A DNA stretch of 64,000 nucleotides, taken from the NCBI GenBank assembly GCA_030267565.1, contig BRXU01000015.1, forward strand, positions 124,001 to 188,000, written 5' to 3'. The DNA comes from Pleodorina starrii. Its lineage: Eukaryota > Chlorophyta > Chlorophyceae > Chlamydomonadales > Volvocaceae. Below are positions 23,525-37,300 of the stretch, in pieces. The position numbers were made by a program, and so were the translations under genes. The notes beneath the pieces are model-generated. The model ran no database searches. It was not told where the DNA came from and saw only the letters and a program-made list of their open reading frames with translations. Within the stretch, counting starts at the first letter, position 1, and each line of letters starts with the position of its first letter.

Positions 23525-26288
23525 CGACCCATGGGCCCAGCCTCGACCCATGGTCCCAGCCTCGACCCATGGGCCCAGCCTCGACCCATGGGCCCAGCCT
23601 CGACCCATGGGCCCAGCCTCGACCCATGGGCCCAGCCTCAAACCATAAGCCCAGCCTCGACCCATGGGCCCAGCCTCGACCCATGAGCCCAATCTCGACC
23701 TATGGGCCCAGCTTCGACCCATGGGCCCAGCTTCGACGCATGCCCCCAGCCTCGACCCATGGGCCCAACCTCGACCCATGGGCCCAGCCTCGAGCCCTCG
23801 ACCCATGGGCCCAGTCTCGACCCATGGGCCCAGCCTCGACCCATAAGCCCAGCCTCGACCCATGGGCCCAGTCTCGACCCATGGGCCCAGCTTCGACCCA
23901 TGGGCCCAGCCTCGACCCATGAGCCCAGCCTCGACCCATGGGCCCAACCTCGACCCATGGGCCCAGTCTCGACCCATGGGCCCCGCCTCGACCCATGGGC
24001 CCAGCTTCGACCCATGGGCCCAGCTTCGACCCAAGAGTCCAGCTTCGACCCATGGGCCCAGTCTCGACCCATAGGCCCAGCCTCGACCCATGGGCCCCGC
24101 CTCGACCCATGGGCCCAGCCTCGACCCATGGGCCCAGCCTCGAACCAATGTGCCATGGGACCAGCATCGACCCATGGGCCTAGTCTCGTCCCATGCGCCC
24201 AGCCTCGACCCATGGGCCACGTCTCGACCCATAGGCCCAGCCTCGACCCATGGGCCCAGCCTCGACCCATGGGCCCAGCCTCGACCCATGGGCCCAGCAT
24301 CGACCCATGGGCCTAGTCTCGACCCATGGGCCCAGCCTCGACCCATGGGCCACGTCTCGACCCATAGGCCCAGCCTCGACCCATGGGCCCAGCCTCGACC
24401 CATGGGCCCAGCCTCGACCCATGGGCCCAGCCTCGACCCATGGGCCCAGCCTCGACCCATGGGCCCAGCCTCGACCCATGGGCCCAGCCTCGACCCATGG
24501 GCCCAGCCTCGACCCATGGGCCCAGCTTCGACCCATGGGCCCAGCCTCGACCCATGGGCCCAGCCTCGACCCATGGGCCCAGCCTCGACCCATGGGCCCA
24601 GCCTCGACCCATGGGCCCAGCCTCGACCCATGGGCCCAGCCTCGACCCATGGGCCCAGCCTCGACCCATGGGCCCAGCCTCGACCCATGGGCCCAGCCTC
24701 GACCCATGGGCCCAGCCTCGACCCATGGGCCCAGCCTCGACCCATGGGCCCAGCCTCGACCCATGGGCCCAGCCTCGACCCATGGGCCCAGCCTCGACCC
24801 ATGAGCCCAGCTTGGACGCATTGCGCCATGGGCCCAACCTCGACCCATGGGCCCAGCCTCGACCCATGGGCCCAGCCTCGACCCATGGGCCCAGCCTCGA
24901 CCCATGGGCCCAGCCTTGACCCATGGGCCCAGCCTCGACCCATGGGCCCAGCCTCGACCCATGGGCCCAGCCTCGACCCATAGGCCCAGCTTCGACCCAT
25001 GGGCCCAGCCTCGACCCATGGGCCCAGCCTCGACCCATGGGCCCAGCCTCGATCCATGGGCCCAGCCTCGACCCATGGGCCCAGCCTCGACCCATGGGCC
25101 CAGCCTCGACCCATGGGCCCAGCCTCGACCCATGGGCCCAGCCTCGACCCATGGGCCCAGCCTCGACCCATGGGCCCAGCCTCAAACCATGAGCCCAGCC
25201 TCGACCCATGGGCCCAGCCTCGACCCATGAGCCCAATCTCGACCCATGGGCCCAGCTTCGACCCATGGGCCCAGCCTCGACCCATGGGCCCAGCCTCGAC
25301 CCATGGGCCCAGCCTCAAACCATGAGCCCAGCCTCGACCCATGGGCCCAGCTTCGACCCATGGGCCCAGCCTCGACCCATGGGCCCAGCCTCGACCCATG
25401 GGCCCAGCCTCGATCCATGGGCCCAGTCTCGACCCATGGGCATAGCTTCGACCCATGGGCCCAACCTCGACCCATGGGCCCAGCCTCGACCCATGGGCCC
25501 AGCCTCGACCCATGGGCCCAGTCTCGACCCATGGGCCCAGCTTCGACCCATGAGCCCAGCTTCGACCCATGGGCCCAGCCTCGACCCATGGGCCCAGCTT
25601 CGACCCAAGAGTCCAGCTTCGACCCATGGGCCCAGTCTCGACCCATAGGCCCAGCCTTGACCCATGGGCCCAGTCTCGACCCATGGGCCCAGCCTCGAAC
25701 CAATGTGCCATGGGCCCAGCCTCGACCCATGGGCCTAGTCTCGTCCCATGCGCCCAGCCTCGACCCATGGGCCCAGTCTCGACCCATAGGCCCAGCCTCG
25801 ACCCATGGGCCCAGCCTCGACCCATGGGCCCAGCCTCGACCCATGGGCCCAGCCTAGGCCTTTGGGCCAGCTTCGACCCATGAGCCCAGCTTCGACCCAT
25901 GGGCCCAGCCTCGACCCATGAGGCCAGCCTCGACCCATGGGCCCAGCCTCGACCCATGGGCCCAGTCTCGACCCATGGGCCCAGCTTCGACCCATGAGCC
26001 CAGCTTCGACCCATGTGCCCAGCCTCGACCCATGGGCCCAGCTTCGACCCATGAGTCCAGCTTCGACCCATGGGCCCAGCCTCGACCCATGGGCCCAGTC
26101 TCGACCCATGGGCCCAGCCTCGAACCAATGTGCCATGGGCCCAGCCTCGACCCATGGGCCTAGTCTCGTCCCATGCGCCCAGCCTCGACCCATGGGCCCG
26201 GTTTCGACCCATAGGCCCAGCCTCGACCCATGGGCCCAGCCTCGACCCATGGGCCCAGCCTCGACCCATGGGCCCAGCCTCGACCCAT

Positions 26289-26623
26289 CTGGTCTAGTGA
26301 CACCTCATGGTCTTAGGACATTCGAGGTCACAGGTTCGATCCCTGTGGAGACCCCCGGCTACCGCTGGGTGTGAGATTATGGCTAGCTGCTATGAGTGGA
26401 GTTGGTGGCCGAGTTGATTGGCCAGGATTCACACGATTGAGTGGTGGCGATCGCTGAACCCTCTGTCTCGGTGGTAGATTGGGTGAATGGATGAGGTCCG
26501 CCCTAGAAGGCAGAGCTATCCCAGTTGTCCAATGAGGATCGTCTGGAAGGTTCTGTGGTGCGGATGGTGCCCAGAGGAGAATGGGGCCATCCCGTACAAC
26601 TGTAACAATCTCTCTCTCTCTCT
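26289..26623 (+). mobile_element. tRNA-derived SINE in satellite, copy 1
   Basis: The body is 335 bp. It has an A-box-like tggtctagtg at 26290-26299, a B box ggttcgatccc at 26333-26343, a tRNA-unrelated body and a (tc)n tail. It is flanked by ctcgacccat at 26279-26288 and 26624-26633, a 10-bp duplication of satellite sequence, matching the 10-bp duplication of the copy in the gypsy element. Its 5' end lacks three bases (GGT) relative to that copy. SINEs have no coding capacity and depend on a LINE for movement. Confidence 0.92.
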
Positions 26624-29600
26624 CTCGACCCATGGGCCCAGCCTCGACCCATGGGCCCAGCCTCGACCCATGGGCCCAGCCTCGACCAATGGGCCCAGCC
26701 TCGACCCATGGGCCCAGCCTCGACCCATGGGCCCAGCTTCGACCCATGGGCCCAGCCTCGACCCATGGGCCCAGCCTCGACCCATGGGCCCAGCCTCGAC
26801 CCATGGGCCCAGCCTCGACCCATGGGCCCAGCCTCGACCCATGGGCCCAGCCTCGACCCATGGGCCCAGCCTCGACCCATGGGCCCAGCCTCGACCCATG
26901 GGCCCAGCCTCGACCCATGGGCCCAGCCTCGACCCATGGGCCCAGCCTCGATCCATGGGCCCAGCCTCGATCCATGGGCCCAGCCTCGACCCATGGGCCC
27001 AGCCTCGACCCATGGGCCCAGCGTCGAACCATGGGCCCAGCCTCGACCCATGGGCCCAGCCTCGACCCATGAGCCCAGCATGGACGCATTGCGCCATGGG
27101 CCCAACCTCGACCCATGGGCCCAGCCTCGACCCATGGGCCCAGCCTCGACCCATGGGCCCAGCCTCGACCCATGGGCCCAGCCTCGACCCATGGGCCCAG
27201 CCTCGACCCATGGGCCCAGCCTCAAACCATAAGCCCAGCCTCGACCCATGGGCCCAGCCTCGACCCATGAGCCCAATCTCGACCTATGGGCCCAGCTTCG
27301 ACCCATGGGCCCAGCTTCGACGCATGCCCCCAGCCTCGACCCATGGGCCCAACCTCGACCCATGGGCCCAGCCTCGAGCCCTCGACCCATGGGCCCAGTC
27401 TCGACCCATGGGCCCAGCCTCGACCCATAAGCCCAGCCTCGACCCATGGGCCCAGTCTCGACCCATGGGCCCAGCTTCGACCCATGGGCCCAGCCTCGAC
27501 CCATGAGCCCAGCCTCGACCCATGGGCCCAACCTCGACCCATGGGCCCAGTCTCGACCCATGGGCCCCGCCTCGACCCATGGGCCCAGCTTCGACCCATG
27601 GGCCCAGCTTCGACCCAAGAGTCCAGCTTCGACCCATGGGCCCAGTCTCGACCCATAGGCCCAGCCTCGACCCATGGGCCCCGCCTCGACCCATGGGCCC
27701 AGCCTCGACCCATGGGCCCAGCCTCGAACCAATGTGCCATGGGACCAGCATCGACCCATGGGCCTAGTCTCGTCCCATGCGCCCAGCCTCGACCCATGGG
27801 CCACGTCTCGACCCATAGGCCCAGCCTCGACCCATGGGCCCAGCCTCGACCCATGGGCCCAGCCTCGACCCATGGGCCCAGCATCGACCCATGGGCCTAG
27901 TCTCGACCCATGGGCCCAGCCTCGACCCATGGGCCACGTCTCGACCCATAGGCCCAGCCTCGACCCATGGGCCCAGCCTCGACCCATGGGCCCAGCCTCG
28001 ACCCATGGGCCCAGCCTCGACCCATGGGCCCAGCCTCGACCCATGGGCCCAGCCTCGACCCATGGGCCCAGCCTCGATCCATGGGCCCAGCCTCGACCCA
28101 TGGGCCCAGCTTCGACCCATGGGCCCAGCCTCGACCCATGGGCCCAGCCTCGACCCATGGGCCCAGCCTCGACCCATGGGCCCAGCCTCGACCCATGGGC
28201 CCAGCCTCGACCCATGGGCCCAGCCTCGACCCATGGGCCCAGCCTCGACCCATGGGCCCAGCCTCGACCCATGGGCCCAGCCTCGACCCATGGGCCCAGC
28301 CTCGACCCATGGGCCCAGCCTCGACCCATGGGCCCAGCCTCGACCCATGGGCCCAGCCTCGACCCATGGGCCCAGCCTCGACCCATGAGCCCAGCTTGGA
28401 CGCATTGCGCCATGGGCCCAACCTCGACCCATGGGCCCAGCCTCGACCCATGGGCCCAGCCTCGACCCATGGGCCCAGCCTCGACCCATGGGCCCAGCCT
28501 TGACCCATGGGCCCAGCCTCGACCCATGGGCCCAGCCTCGACCCATGGGCCCAGCCTCGACCCATAGGCCCAGCTTCGACCCATGGGCCCAGCCTCGACC
28601 CATGGGCCCAGCCTCGACCCATGGGCCCAGCCTCGATCCATGGGCCCAGCCTCGACCCATGGGCCCAGCCTCGACCCATGGGCCCAGCCTCGACCCATGG
28701 GCCCAGCCTCGACCCATGGGCCCAGCCTCGACCCATGAGCCCAGCTTCGACCCATGGGCCCAGCCTCAAACCATGAGCCCAGCCTCGACCCATGGGCCCA
28801 GCCTCGACCCATGAGCCCAATCTCGACCCATGGGCCCAGCTTCGACCCATGGGCCCAGCCTCGACCCATGGGCCCAGCCTCGACCCATGGGCCCAGCCTC
28901 AAACCATGAGCCCAGCCTCGACCCATGGGCCCAGCTTCGACCCATGGGCCCAGCCTCGACCCATGGGCCCAGCCTCGACCCATGGGCCCAGCCTCGATCC
29001 ATGGGCCCAGTCTCGACCCATGGGCATAGCTTCGACCCATGGGCCCAACCTCGACCCATGGGCCCAGCCTCGACCCATGGGCCCAGCCTCGACCCATGGG
29101 CCCAGTCTCGACCCATGGGCCCAGCTTCGACCCATGAGCCCAGCTTCGACCCATGGGCCCAGCCTCGACCCATGGGCCCAGCTTCGACCCAAGAGTCCAG
29201 CTTCGACCCATGGGCCCAGTCTCGACCCATAGGCCCAGCCTTGACCCATGGGCCCAGTCTCGACCCATGGGCCCAGCCTCGAACCAATGTGCCATGGGCC
29301 CAGCCTCGACCCATGGGCCTAGTCTCGTCCCATGCGCCCAGCCTCGACCCATGGGCCCAGTCTCGACCCATAGGCCCAGCCTCGACCCATGGGCCCAGCC
29401 TCGACCCATGGGCCCAGCCTCGACCCATGGGCCCAGCCTAGGCCTTTGGGCCAGCTTCGACCCATGAGCCCAGCTTCGACCCATGGGCCCAGCCTCGACC
29501 CATGAGCCCAGCCTCGACCCATGGGCCCAGCCTCGACCCATGGGCCCAGTCTCGACCCATGGGCCCAGCTTCGACCCATGAGCCCAGCTTCGACCCATGT

Positions 29601-29872
29601 GCCCAGCCTCGACCCATGGGCCCAGCTTCGACCCATGAGTCCAGCTTCGACCCATGGGCCCAGCCTCGACCCATGGGCCCAGTCTCGACCCATGGGCCCA
29701 GCCTCGAACCAATGTGCCATGGGCCCAGCCTCGACCCATGGGCCTAGTCTCGTCCCATGCGCCCAGCCTCGACCCATGGGCCCGGTTTCGACCCATAGGC
29801 CCAGCCTCGACCCATGGGCCCAGCCTCGACCCATGGGCCCAGCCTCGACCCATGGGCCCAGCCTCGACCCAT

Positions 29873-30207
29873 CTGGTCTAGTGACACCTCATGGTCTTAG
29901 GACATTCGAGGTCACAGGTTCGATCCCTGTGGAGACCCCCGGCTACCGCTGGGTGTGAGATTATGGCTAGCTGCTATGAGTGGAGTTGGTGGCCGAGTTG
30001 ATTGGCCAGGATTCACACGATTGAGTGGTGGCGATCGCTGAACCCTCTGTCTCGGTGGTAGATTGGGTGAATGGATGAGGTCCGCCCTAGAAGGCAGAGC
30101 TATCCCAGTTGTCCAATGAGGATCGTCTGGAAGGTTCTGTGGTGCGGATGGTGCCCAGAGGAGAATGGGGCCATCCCGTACAACTGTAACAATCTCTCTC
30201 TCTCTCT
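29873..30207 (+). mobile_element. tRNA-derived SINE in satellite, copy 2
   Basis: This copy has the same start point, tail and flanks as copy 1, 3584 bp downstream. The right flank has one change (gacccttggg instead of gacccatggg). Shared junctions show it arose by duplication of the array, not by a new insertion. Confidence 0.92.
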
Positions 30208-31741
30208 CTCGACCCTTGGGCCCAGCCTCGACCCATGGGCCCAGCCTCGACCCATGGGCCCAGCCTCGACCAATGGGCCCAGCCTCGACCCATGGGCCCA
30301 ACCTCGACCCATGGGCCCAGCTTCGACCCATGGGCCCAGCCTCGACCCATGGGCCCAGCCTCGACCCATGGGCCCAGCCTCGACCCATGGGCCCAGCCTC
30401 GACCCATGGGCCCAGCCTCGACCCATGGGCCCAGCCTCGACCCATGGGCCCAGCCTCGACCCATGGGCCCAGCCTCGACCCATGGGCCCAGCCTCGACCC
30501 ATGGGCCCAGCCTCGACCCATGGGCCCAGCCTCGATCCATGGGCCCAGCCTCGATCCATGGGCCCAGCCTCGACCCATGGGCCCAGCCTCGACCCATGGG
30601 CCCAGCGTCGAACCATGGGCCCAGCCTCGACCCATGGGCCCAGCCTCGACCCATGAGCCCAGCATGGACGCATTGCGCCATGGGCCCAACCTCGACCCAT
30701 GGGCCCAGCCTCGACCCATGGGCCCAGCCTCGACCCATGGGCCCAGCCTCGACCCATGGGCCCAGCCTCGACCCATGGGCCCAGCCTCGACCCATGGGCC
30801 CAGCCTCAAACCATGAGCCCAGCCTCGACCCATGGGCCCAGCTTCGACCCATGGGCCCAGCCTCGACCCATGGGCCCAGCCTCGACCCATGGGCCCAGCC
30901 TCGATCCATGGGCCCAGTCTCGACCCATGGGCATAGCTTCGACCCATGGGCCCAACCTCGACCCATGGGCCCAGCCTCGACCCATGGGCCCAGCCTCGAC
31001 CCATGGGCCCAGTCTCGACCCATGGGCCCAGCTTCGACCCATGAGCCCAGCTTCGACCCATGGGCCCAGCCTCGACCCATGGGCCCAGCTTCGACCCAAG
31101 AGTCCAGCTTCGACCCATGGGCCCAGTCTCGACCCATAGGCCCAGCCTCGAACCAATGTGCCATGGGCCCAGCCTCGACCCATGGGCCTAGTCTCGTCCC
31201 ATGCGCCCAGCCTCGACCCATGGGCCCAGTCTCGACCCATAGGCCCAGCCTCGACCCATGGGCCCAGCCTCGACCCATGGGCCCAGCCTCGACCCATGGG
31301 CCCAGCCTAGGCCTTTGGGCCAGCTTCGACCCATGAGCCCAGCTTCGACCCATGGGCCCAGCCTCGACCCATGAGCCCAGCCTCGACCCATGGGCCCAGC
31401 CTCGACCCATGGGCCCAGTCTCGACCCATGGGCCCAGCTTCGACCCATGAGCCCAGCTTCGACCCATGTGCCCAGCCTCGACCCATGGGCCCAGCTTCGA
31501 CCCATGAGTCCAGCTTCGACCCATGGGCCCAGCCTCGACCCATGGGCCCAGTCTCGACCCATGGGCCCAGCCTCGAACCAATGTGCCATGGGCCCAGCCT
31601 CGACCCATGGGCCTAGTCTCGTCCCATGCGCCCAGCCTCGACCCATGGGCCCGGTTTCGACCCATAGGCCCAGCCTCGACCCATGGGCCCAGCCTCGACC
31701 CATGGGCCCAGCCTCGACCCATGGGCCCAGCCTCGACCCAT

Positions 31742-32076
31742 CTGGTCTAGTGACACCTCATGGTCTTAGGACATTCGAGGTCACAGGTTCGATCCCTGTG
31801 GAGACCCCCGGCTACCGCTGGGTGTGAGATTATGGCTAGCTGCTATGAGTGGAGTTGGTGGCCGAGTTGATTGGCCAGGATTCACACGATTGAGTGGTGG
31901 CGATCGCTGAACCCTCTATCTCGGTGGTAGATTGGGTGAATGGATGAGGTCCGCCCTAGAAGGCAGAGCTATCCCAGTTGTCCAATGAGGATCGTCTGGA
32001 AGGTTCTGTGGTGCGGATGGTGCCCAGAGGAGAATGGGGCCATCCCGTACAACTGTAACAATCTCTCTCTCTCTCT
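31742..32076 (+). mobile_element. tRNA-derived SINE in satellite, copy 3
   Basis: Junctions are identical to copies 1 and 2, 1869 bp beyond copy 2. It has a private change (ctctatctcgg instead of ctctgtctcgg). Confidence 0.92.
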
Positions 32077-34036
32077 CTCGACCCATGGGCCCAGCCTCGA
32101 CTCATGGGCCCAGCCTCGACCAATGGGCCCAGCCTCGACCCATGGGCCCAGCCTCGACCCATGGGCCCAGCTTCGACCCATGGGCCCAGCCTCGACCCAT
32201 GGGCCCAGCCTCGACCCATGGGCCCAGCCTCGACCCATGGGCCCAGCCTCGACCCATGGGCCCAGCCTCGACCCATGGGCCCAGCCTCGACCCATGGGCC
32301 CAGCCTCGACCCATGGGCCCAGCCTCGACCCATGGGCCCAGCCTCGACCCATGGGCCCAGCCTCGACCCATGGGCCCAGCCTCGATCCATGGGCCCAGCC
32401 TCGATCCATGGGCCCAGCCTCGACCCATGGGCCCAGCCTCGACCCATGGGCCCAGCGTCGAACCATGGGCCCAGCCTCGACCCATGGGCCCAGCCTCGAC
32501 CCATGAGCCCAGCATGGACGCATTGCGCCATGGGCCCAACCTCGACCCATGGGCCCAGCCTCGACCCATGGGCCCAGCCTCGACCAATGGGCCCAGCCTC
32601 GAACCATGAGCCCAGCCTCGACCCATGGGCCAAGCCTAGGCCTTTGGGCCAGCTTCGACCCATGAGCCCAGCTTCGACCCATGGGCCCAACCTCGACCCA
32701 TGGGCCCAGCCTCGACCCATGGGCCCAGCCTCGACCCATGGGGCCAGTCTCGACCCATGGGCCCAGCTTCGACCCATGAGCCCAACTTCGACCCATGTGC
32801 CCAGCCTCGACCCATGGGCCCAGCTTCGACCCAAGAGTCCAGCTTCGACCCATGGGCCCAGCCTCGACCCATGGGCCCCGCCTCGACCCATGGGCCCAGT
32901 CTCGACCCATGGGCCCAGTCTCGACCCATGGGCCCAGCCTCGAACCAATGTGCCATGGGACCAGCATCGACCCATGGGCCTAGTCTCGTCCCATGCGCCC
33001 AGCCTCGACCCATGGGCCCAGCTTCGACCCAAGAGTCCAGCTTCGACCCATGGGCCCAGCCTCGACCCATGGGCCCCGCCTCGACCCATGGGCCCAGCCT
33101 CGACCCATGGGCCCACCCTCGAACCAATGTGCCATGGGACCAGCATCGACCCATGGGCCTAGTCTCGTCCCATGCGCCCAGCCTCGACCCATGGGCCACG
33201 TCTCGACCCATAGGCCCAGCCTCGACCCATGGGCCCAGCCTCGACCCATGGGCCCAGCCTCGACCCATGGGCCCAGCATCGACCCATGGGCCTAGTCTCG
33301 ACCCATGGGCCCAGCCTCGACCCATGGGCCACGTCTCGACCCATAGGCCCAGCCTCGACCCATGGGCCCAGCCTCGACCCATGGGCCCAGCCTCGACCCA
33401 TGGGCCCAGCCTCGACCCATGGGCCCAGCCTCGACCCATGGGCCCAGCCTCGACCCATGGGCCCAGCCTCGACCCATGGGCCCAGCTTCGACCCATGGGC
33501 CCAGCCTCGACCCATGGGCCCAGCCTCGACCCATGGGCCCAGCCTCGACCCATGGGCCCAGCCTCGACCCATGGGCCCAGCCTCGACCCATGGGCCCAGC
33601 CTCGACCCATGAGCCCAGCTTCGACCCATGGGCCCAGCCTCGACCCATGAGCCCAGCCTCGACCCATGGGCCCAGCCTCGACCCATGGGCCCAGTCTCGA
33701 CCCATGGGCCCAGCTTCGACCCATGAGCCCAGCTTCGACCCATGTGCCCAGCCTCGACCCATGGGCCCAGCTTCGACCCATGAGTCCAGCTTCGACCCAT
33801 GGGCCCAGCCTCGACCCATGGGCCCAGTCTCGACCCATGGGCCCAGCCTCGAACCAATGTGCCATGGGCCCAGCCTCGACCCATGGGCCTAGTCTCGTCC
33901 CATGCGCCCAGCCTCGACCCATGGGCCCGGTTTCGACCCATAGGCCCAGCCTCGACCCATGGGCCCAGCCTCGACCCATGGGCCCAGCCTCGACCCATGG
34001 GCCCAGCCTCGACCCATGGGCCCAGCCTCGACCCAT

Positions 34037-34371
34037 CTGGTCTAGTGACACCTCATGGTCTTAGGACATTCGAAGTCACAGGTTCGATCCCTGTGGAGAC
34101 CCCCGGCTACCGCTGGGTGTGAGATTATGGCTAGCTGCTATGAGTGGAGTTGGTGGCCGAGTTGATTGGCCAGGATTCACACGATTGAGTGGTGGCGATC
34201 GCTGAACCCTCTGTCTCGGTGGTAGATTGGGTGAATGGATGAGGTCCGCCCTAGAAGGCAGAGCTATCCCAGTTGTCCAATGAGGATCGTCTGGAAGGTT
34301 CTGTGGTGCGGATGGTGCCCAGAGGAGAATGGGGCCATCCCGTACAACTGTAACAATCTCTCTCTCTCTCT
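34037..34371 (+). mobile_element. tRNA-derived SINE in satellite, copy 4
   Basis: Junctions are identical again, 2295 bp beyond copy 3. It has a private change (ttcgaagtcac instead of ttcgaggtcac). The flanking satellite right of copies 3 and 4 matches with an offset of 2181, so copy 4's unit has lost 114 bp, exactly six monomers. Confidence 0.92.
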
Positions 34372-37300
34372 CTCGACCCATGGGCCCAGCCTCGACCCAT
34401 GGGCCCAGCCTCGACCCATGGGCCCAGCCTCGACCCATGGGCCCAGCCTCGACCCATGGGCCCAGCCTCGACCCATGGGCCCAGCCTCGACCCATGGGCC
34501 CAGCCTCGACCCATGGGCCCAGCCTCGACCCATGGGCCCAGCCTCGACCCATGGGCCCAGCCTCGATCCATGGGCCCAGCCTCGATCCATGGGCCCAGCC
34601 TCGACCCATGGGCCCAGCCTCGACCCATGGGCCCAGCGTCGAACCATGGGCCCAGCCTCGACCCATGGGCCCAGCCTCGACCCATGAGCCCAGCATGGAC
34701 GCATTGCGCCATGGGCCCAACCTCGACCCATGGGCCCAGCCTCGACCCATGGGCCCAGCCTCGACCAATGGGCCCAGCCTCGAACCATGAGCCCAGCCTC
34801 GACCCATGGGCCAAGCCTAGGCCTTTGGGCCAGCTTCGACCCATGAGCCCAGCTTCGACCCATGGGCCCAACCTCGACCCATGGGCCCAGCCTCGACCCA
34901 TGGGCCCAGCCTCGACCCATGGGGCCAGTCTCGACCCATGGGCCCAGCTTCGACCCATGAGCCCAACTTCGACCCATGTGCCCAGCCTCGACCCATGGGC
35001 CCAGCTTCGACCCAAGAGTCCAGCTTCGACCCATGGGCCCAGCCTCGACCCATGGGCCCCGCCTCGACCCATGGGCCCAGTCTCGACCCATGGGCCCAGT
35101 CTCGACCCATGGGCCCAGCCTCGAACCAATGTGCCATGGGACCAGCATCGACCCATGGGCCTAGTCTCGTCCCATGCGCCCAGCCTCGACCCATGGGCCC
35201 AGCTTCGACCCAAGAGTCCAGCTTCGACCCATGGGCCCAGCCTCGACCCATGGGCCCCGCCTCGACCCATGGGCCCAGCCTCGACCCATGGGCCCACCCT
35301 CGAACCAATGTGCCATGGGACCAGCATCGACCCATGGGCCTAGTCTCGTCCCATGCGCCCAGCCTCGACCCATGGGCCACGTCTCGACCCATAGGCCCAG
35401 CCTCGACCCATGGGCCCAGCCTCGACCCATGGGCCCAGCCTCGACCCATGGGCCCAGCATCGACCCATGGGCCTAGTCTCGACCCATGGGCCCAGCCTCG
35501 ACCCATGGGCCACGTCTCGACCCATAGGCCCAGCCTCGACCCATGGGCCCAGCCTCGACCCATGGGCCCAGCCTCGACCCATGGGCCCAGCCTCGACCCA
35601 TGGGCCCAGCCTCGACCCATGGGCCCAGCCTCGACCCATGGGCCCAGCCTCGACCCATGGGCCCAGCTTCGACCCATGGGCCCAGCCTCGACCCATGGGC
35701 CCAGCCTCGACCCATGGGCCCAGCCTCGACCCATGGGCCCAGCCTCGACCCATGGGCCCAGCCTCGACCCATGGGCCCAGCCTCGACCCATGGGCCCAGC
35801 CTCGACCCATGGGCCCAGCCTCGACCCATGGGCCCAGCCTCGACCCATGGGCCCAGCCTCGACCCATGGGCCCAGCCTCGACCCATGGGCCCAGCCTCGA
35901 CCCATGGGCCCAGCCTCGACCCATGGGCCCAGCCTCGACCCATGAGCCCAGCTTGGACGCATTGCGCCATGGGCCCAACCTCGACCCATGGGCCCAGCCT
36001 CGACCCATGGGCCCAGCCTCGACCCATGGGCCCATCCTCGACCCATGGGCCCAGCCTTGACCCATGGGCCCAGCCTCGACCCATGGGCCCAGCCTCGACC
36101 CATGGGCCCAGCCTCGACCCATGGGCCCAGCTTCGACCCATGGGCCCAGCCTCGACCCATGGGCCCAGCCTCGACCCATGGGCCCAGCCTCGATCCATGG
36201 GCCCAGCCTCGACCCATGGGCCCAGCCTCGACCCATGGGCCCAGCCTCGACCCATGGGCCCAGCCTCGACCCATGGGCCCAGCCTCGACCCATGGGCCCA
36301 GCCTCGACCCATGGGCCCAGCCTCAAACCATGAGCCCAGCCTCGACCCATGGGCCCAGCCTCGACCCATGAGCCCAATCTCGACCCATGGGCCCAGCTTC
36401 GACCCATGGGCCCAGCCTCGACCCATGGGCCCAGCCTCGACCCATGGGCCCAGCCTCAAACCATGAGCCCAGCCTCGACCCATGGGCCCAGCCTCGACCC
36501 ATGGGCCCAGTCTCGACCCATGGGCATAGCTTCGACCCATGGGCCCAACCTCGACCCATGGGCCCAGCCTCGACCCATGGGCCCAGCCTCGACCCATGGG
36601 CCCAGTCTCGACCCATGGGCCCAGCTTCGACCCATGAGCCCAGCTTCGACCCATGGGCCCAGCCTCGACCCATGGGCCCAGCTTCGACCCAAGAGTCCAG
36701 CTTCGACCCATGGGCCCAGTCTCGACCCATAGGCCCAGCCTCGACCCATGGGCCCAGTCTCGACCCATGGGCCCAGCCTCGAACCAATGTGCCATGGGCC
36801 CAGCCTCGACCCATGGGCCTAGTCTCGTCCCATGCGCCCAGCCTCGACCCATGGGCCCAGTCTCGACCCATAGGCCCAGCCTCGACCCATGGGCCCAGCC
36901 TCGACCCATGGGCCCAGCCTCGACCCATGGGCCCAGCCTAGGCCTTTGGGCCAGCTTCGACCCATGAGCCCAGCTTCGACCCATGGGCCCAGCCTCGACC
37001 CATGAGCCCAGCCTCGACCCATGGGCCCAGCCTCGACCCATGGGCCCAGTCTCGACCCATGGGCCCAGCTTCGACCCATGAGCCCAGCTTCGACCCATGT
37101 GCCCAGCCTCGACCCATGGGCCCAGCTTCGACCCATGAGTCCAGCTTCGACCCATGGGCCCAGCCTCGACCCATGGGCCCAGCTTCGACCCATGGGCCTA
37201 GCCTCGACCCATGGGCCCAGTCTCGACCCATGGGCCCAGCCTCGAACCAATGTGCCATGGGCCCAGCCTCGACCCATGGGCCTAGTCTCGTCCCATGCGC

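Larger units (their letters stand above)
23570..30750. repeat. 3584-bp SINE-containing segmental duplication (two full copies)
   Basis: About 23570-27150 is repeated at about 27154-30750 with a constant 3584-bp offset, including the SINE (26289 and 29873) and many rare variants such as catgggcatagc and cagcatggacgcattgcgcc. Each unit therefore contains satellite, SINE and more satellite. Shorter partial copies continue to the right. Confidence 0.88.

Noticed and set aside
23378..26269. 963-codon minus-strand frame running from satellite into the LTR
   Set aside because: The last 50 codons are simply LTR sequence, and the rest is satellite translation. It has no domain and no plausible gene structure.
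26289..26362. Possible functional tRNA gene at the SINE 5' end
   Set aside because: The A and B boxes and acceptor pairing are tRNA-like, but the anticodon and D arms are poor, and the unit continues into a repeated SINE body with a TC tail and target duplications.
26503..29853. 1116-codon minus-strand frame ending in the SINE
   Set aside because: Satellite translation that terminates inside a non-coding SINE.
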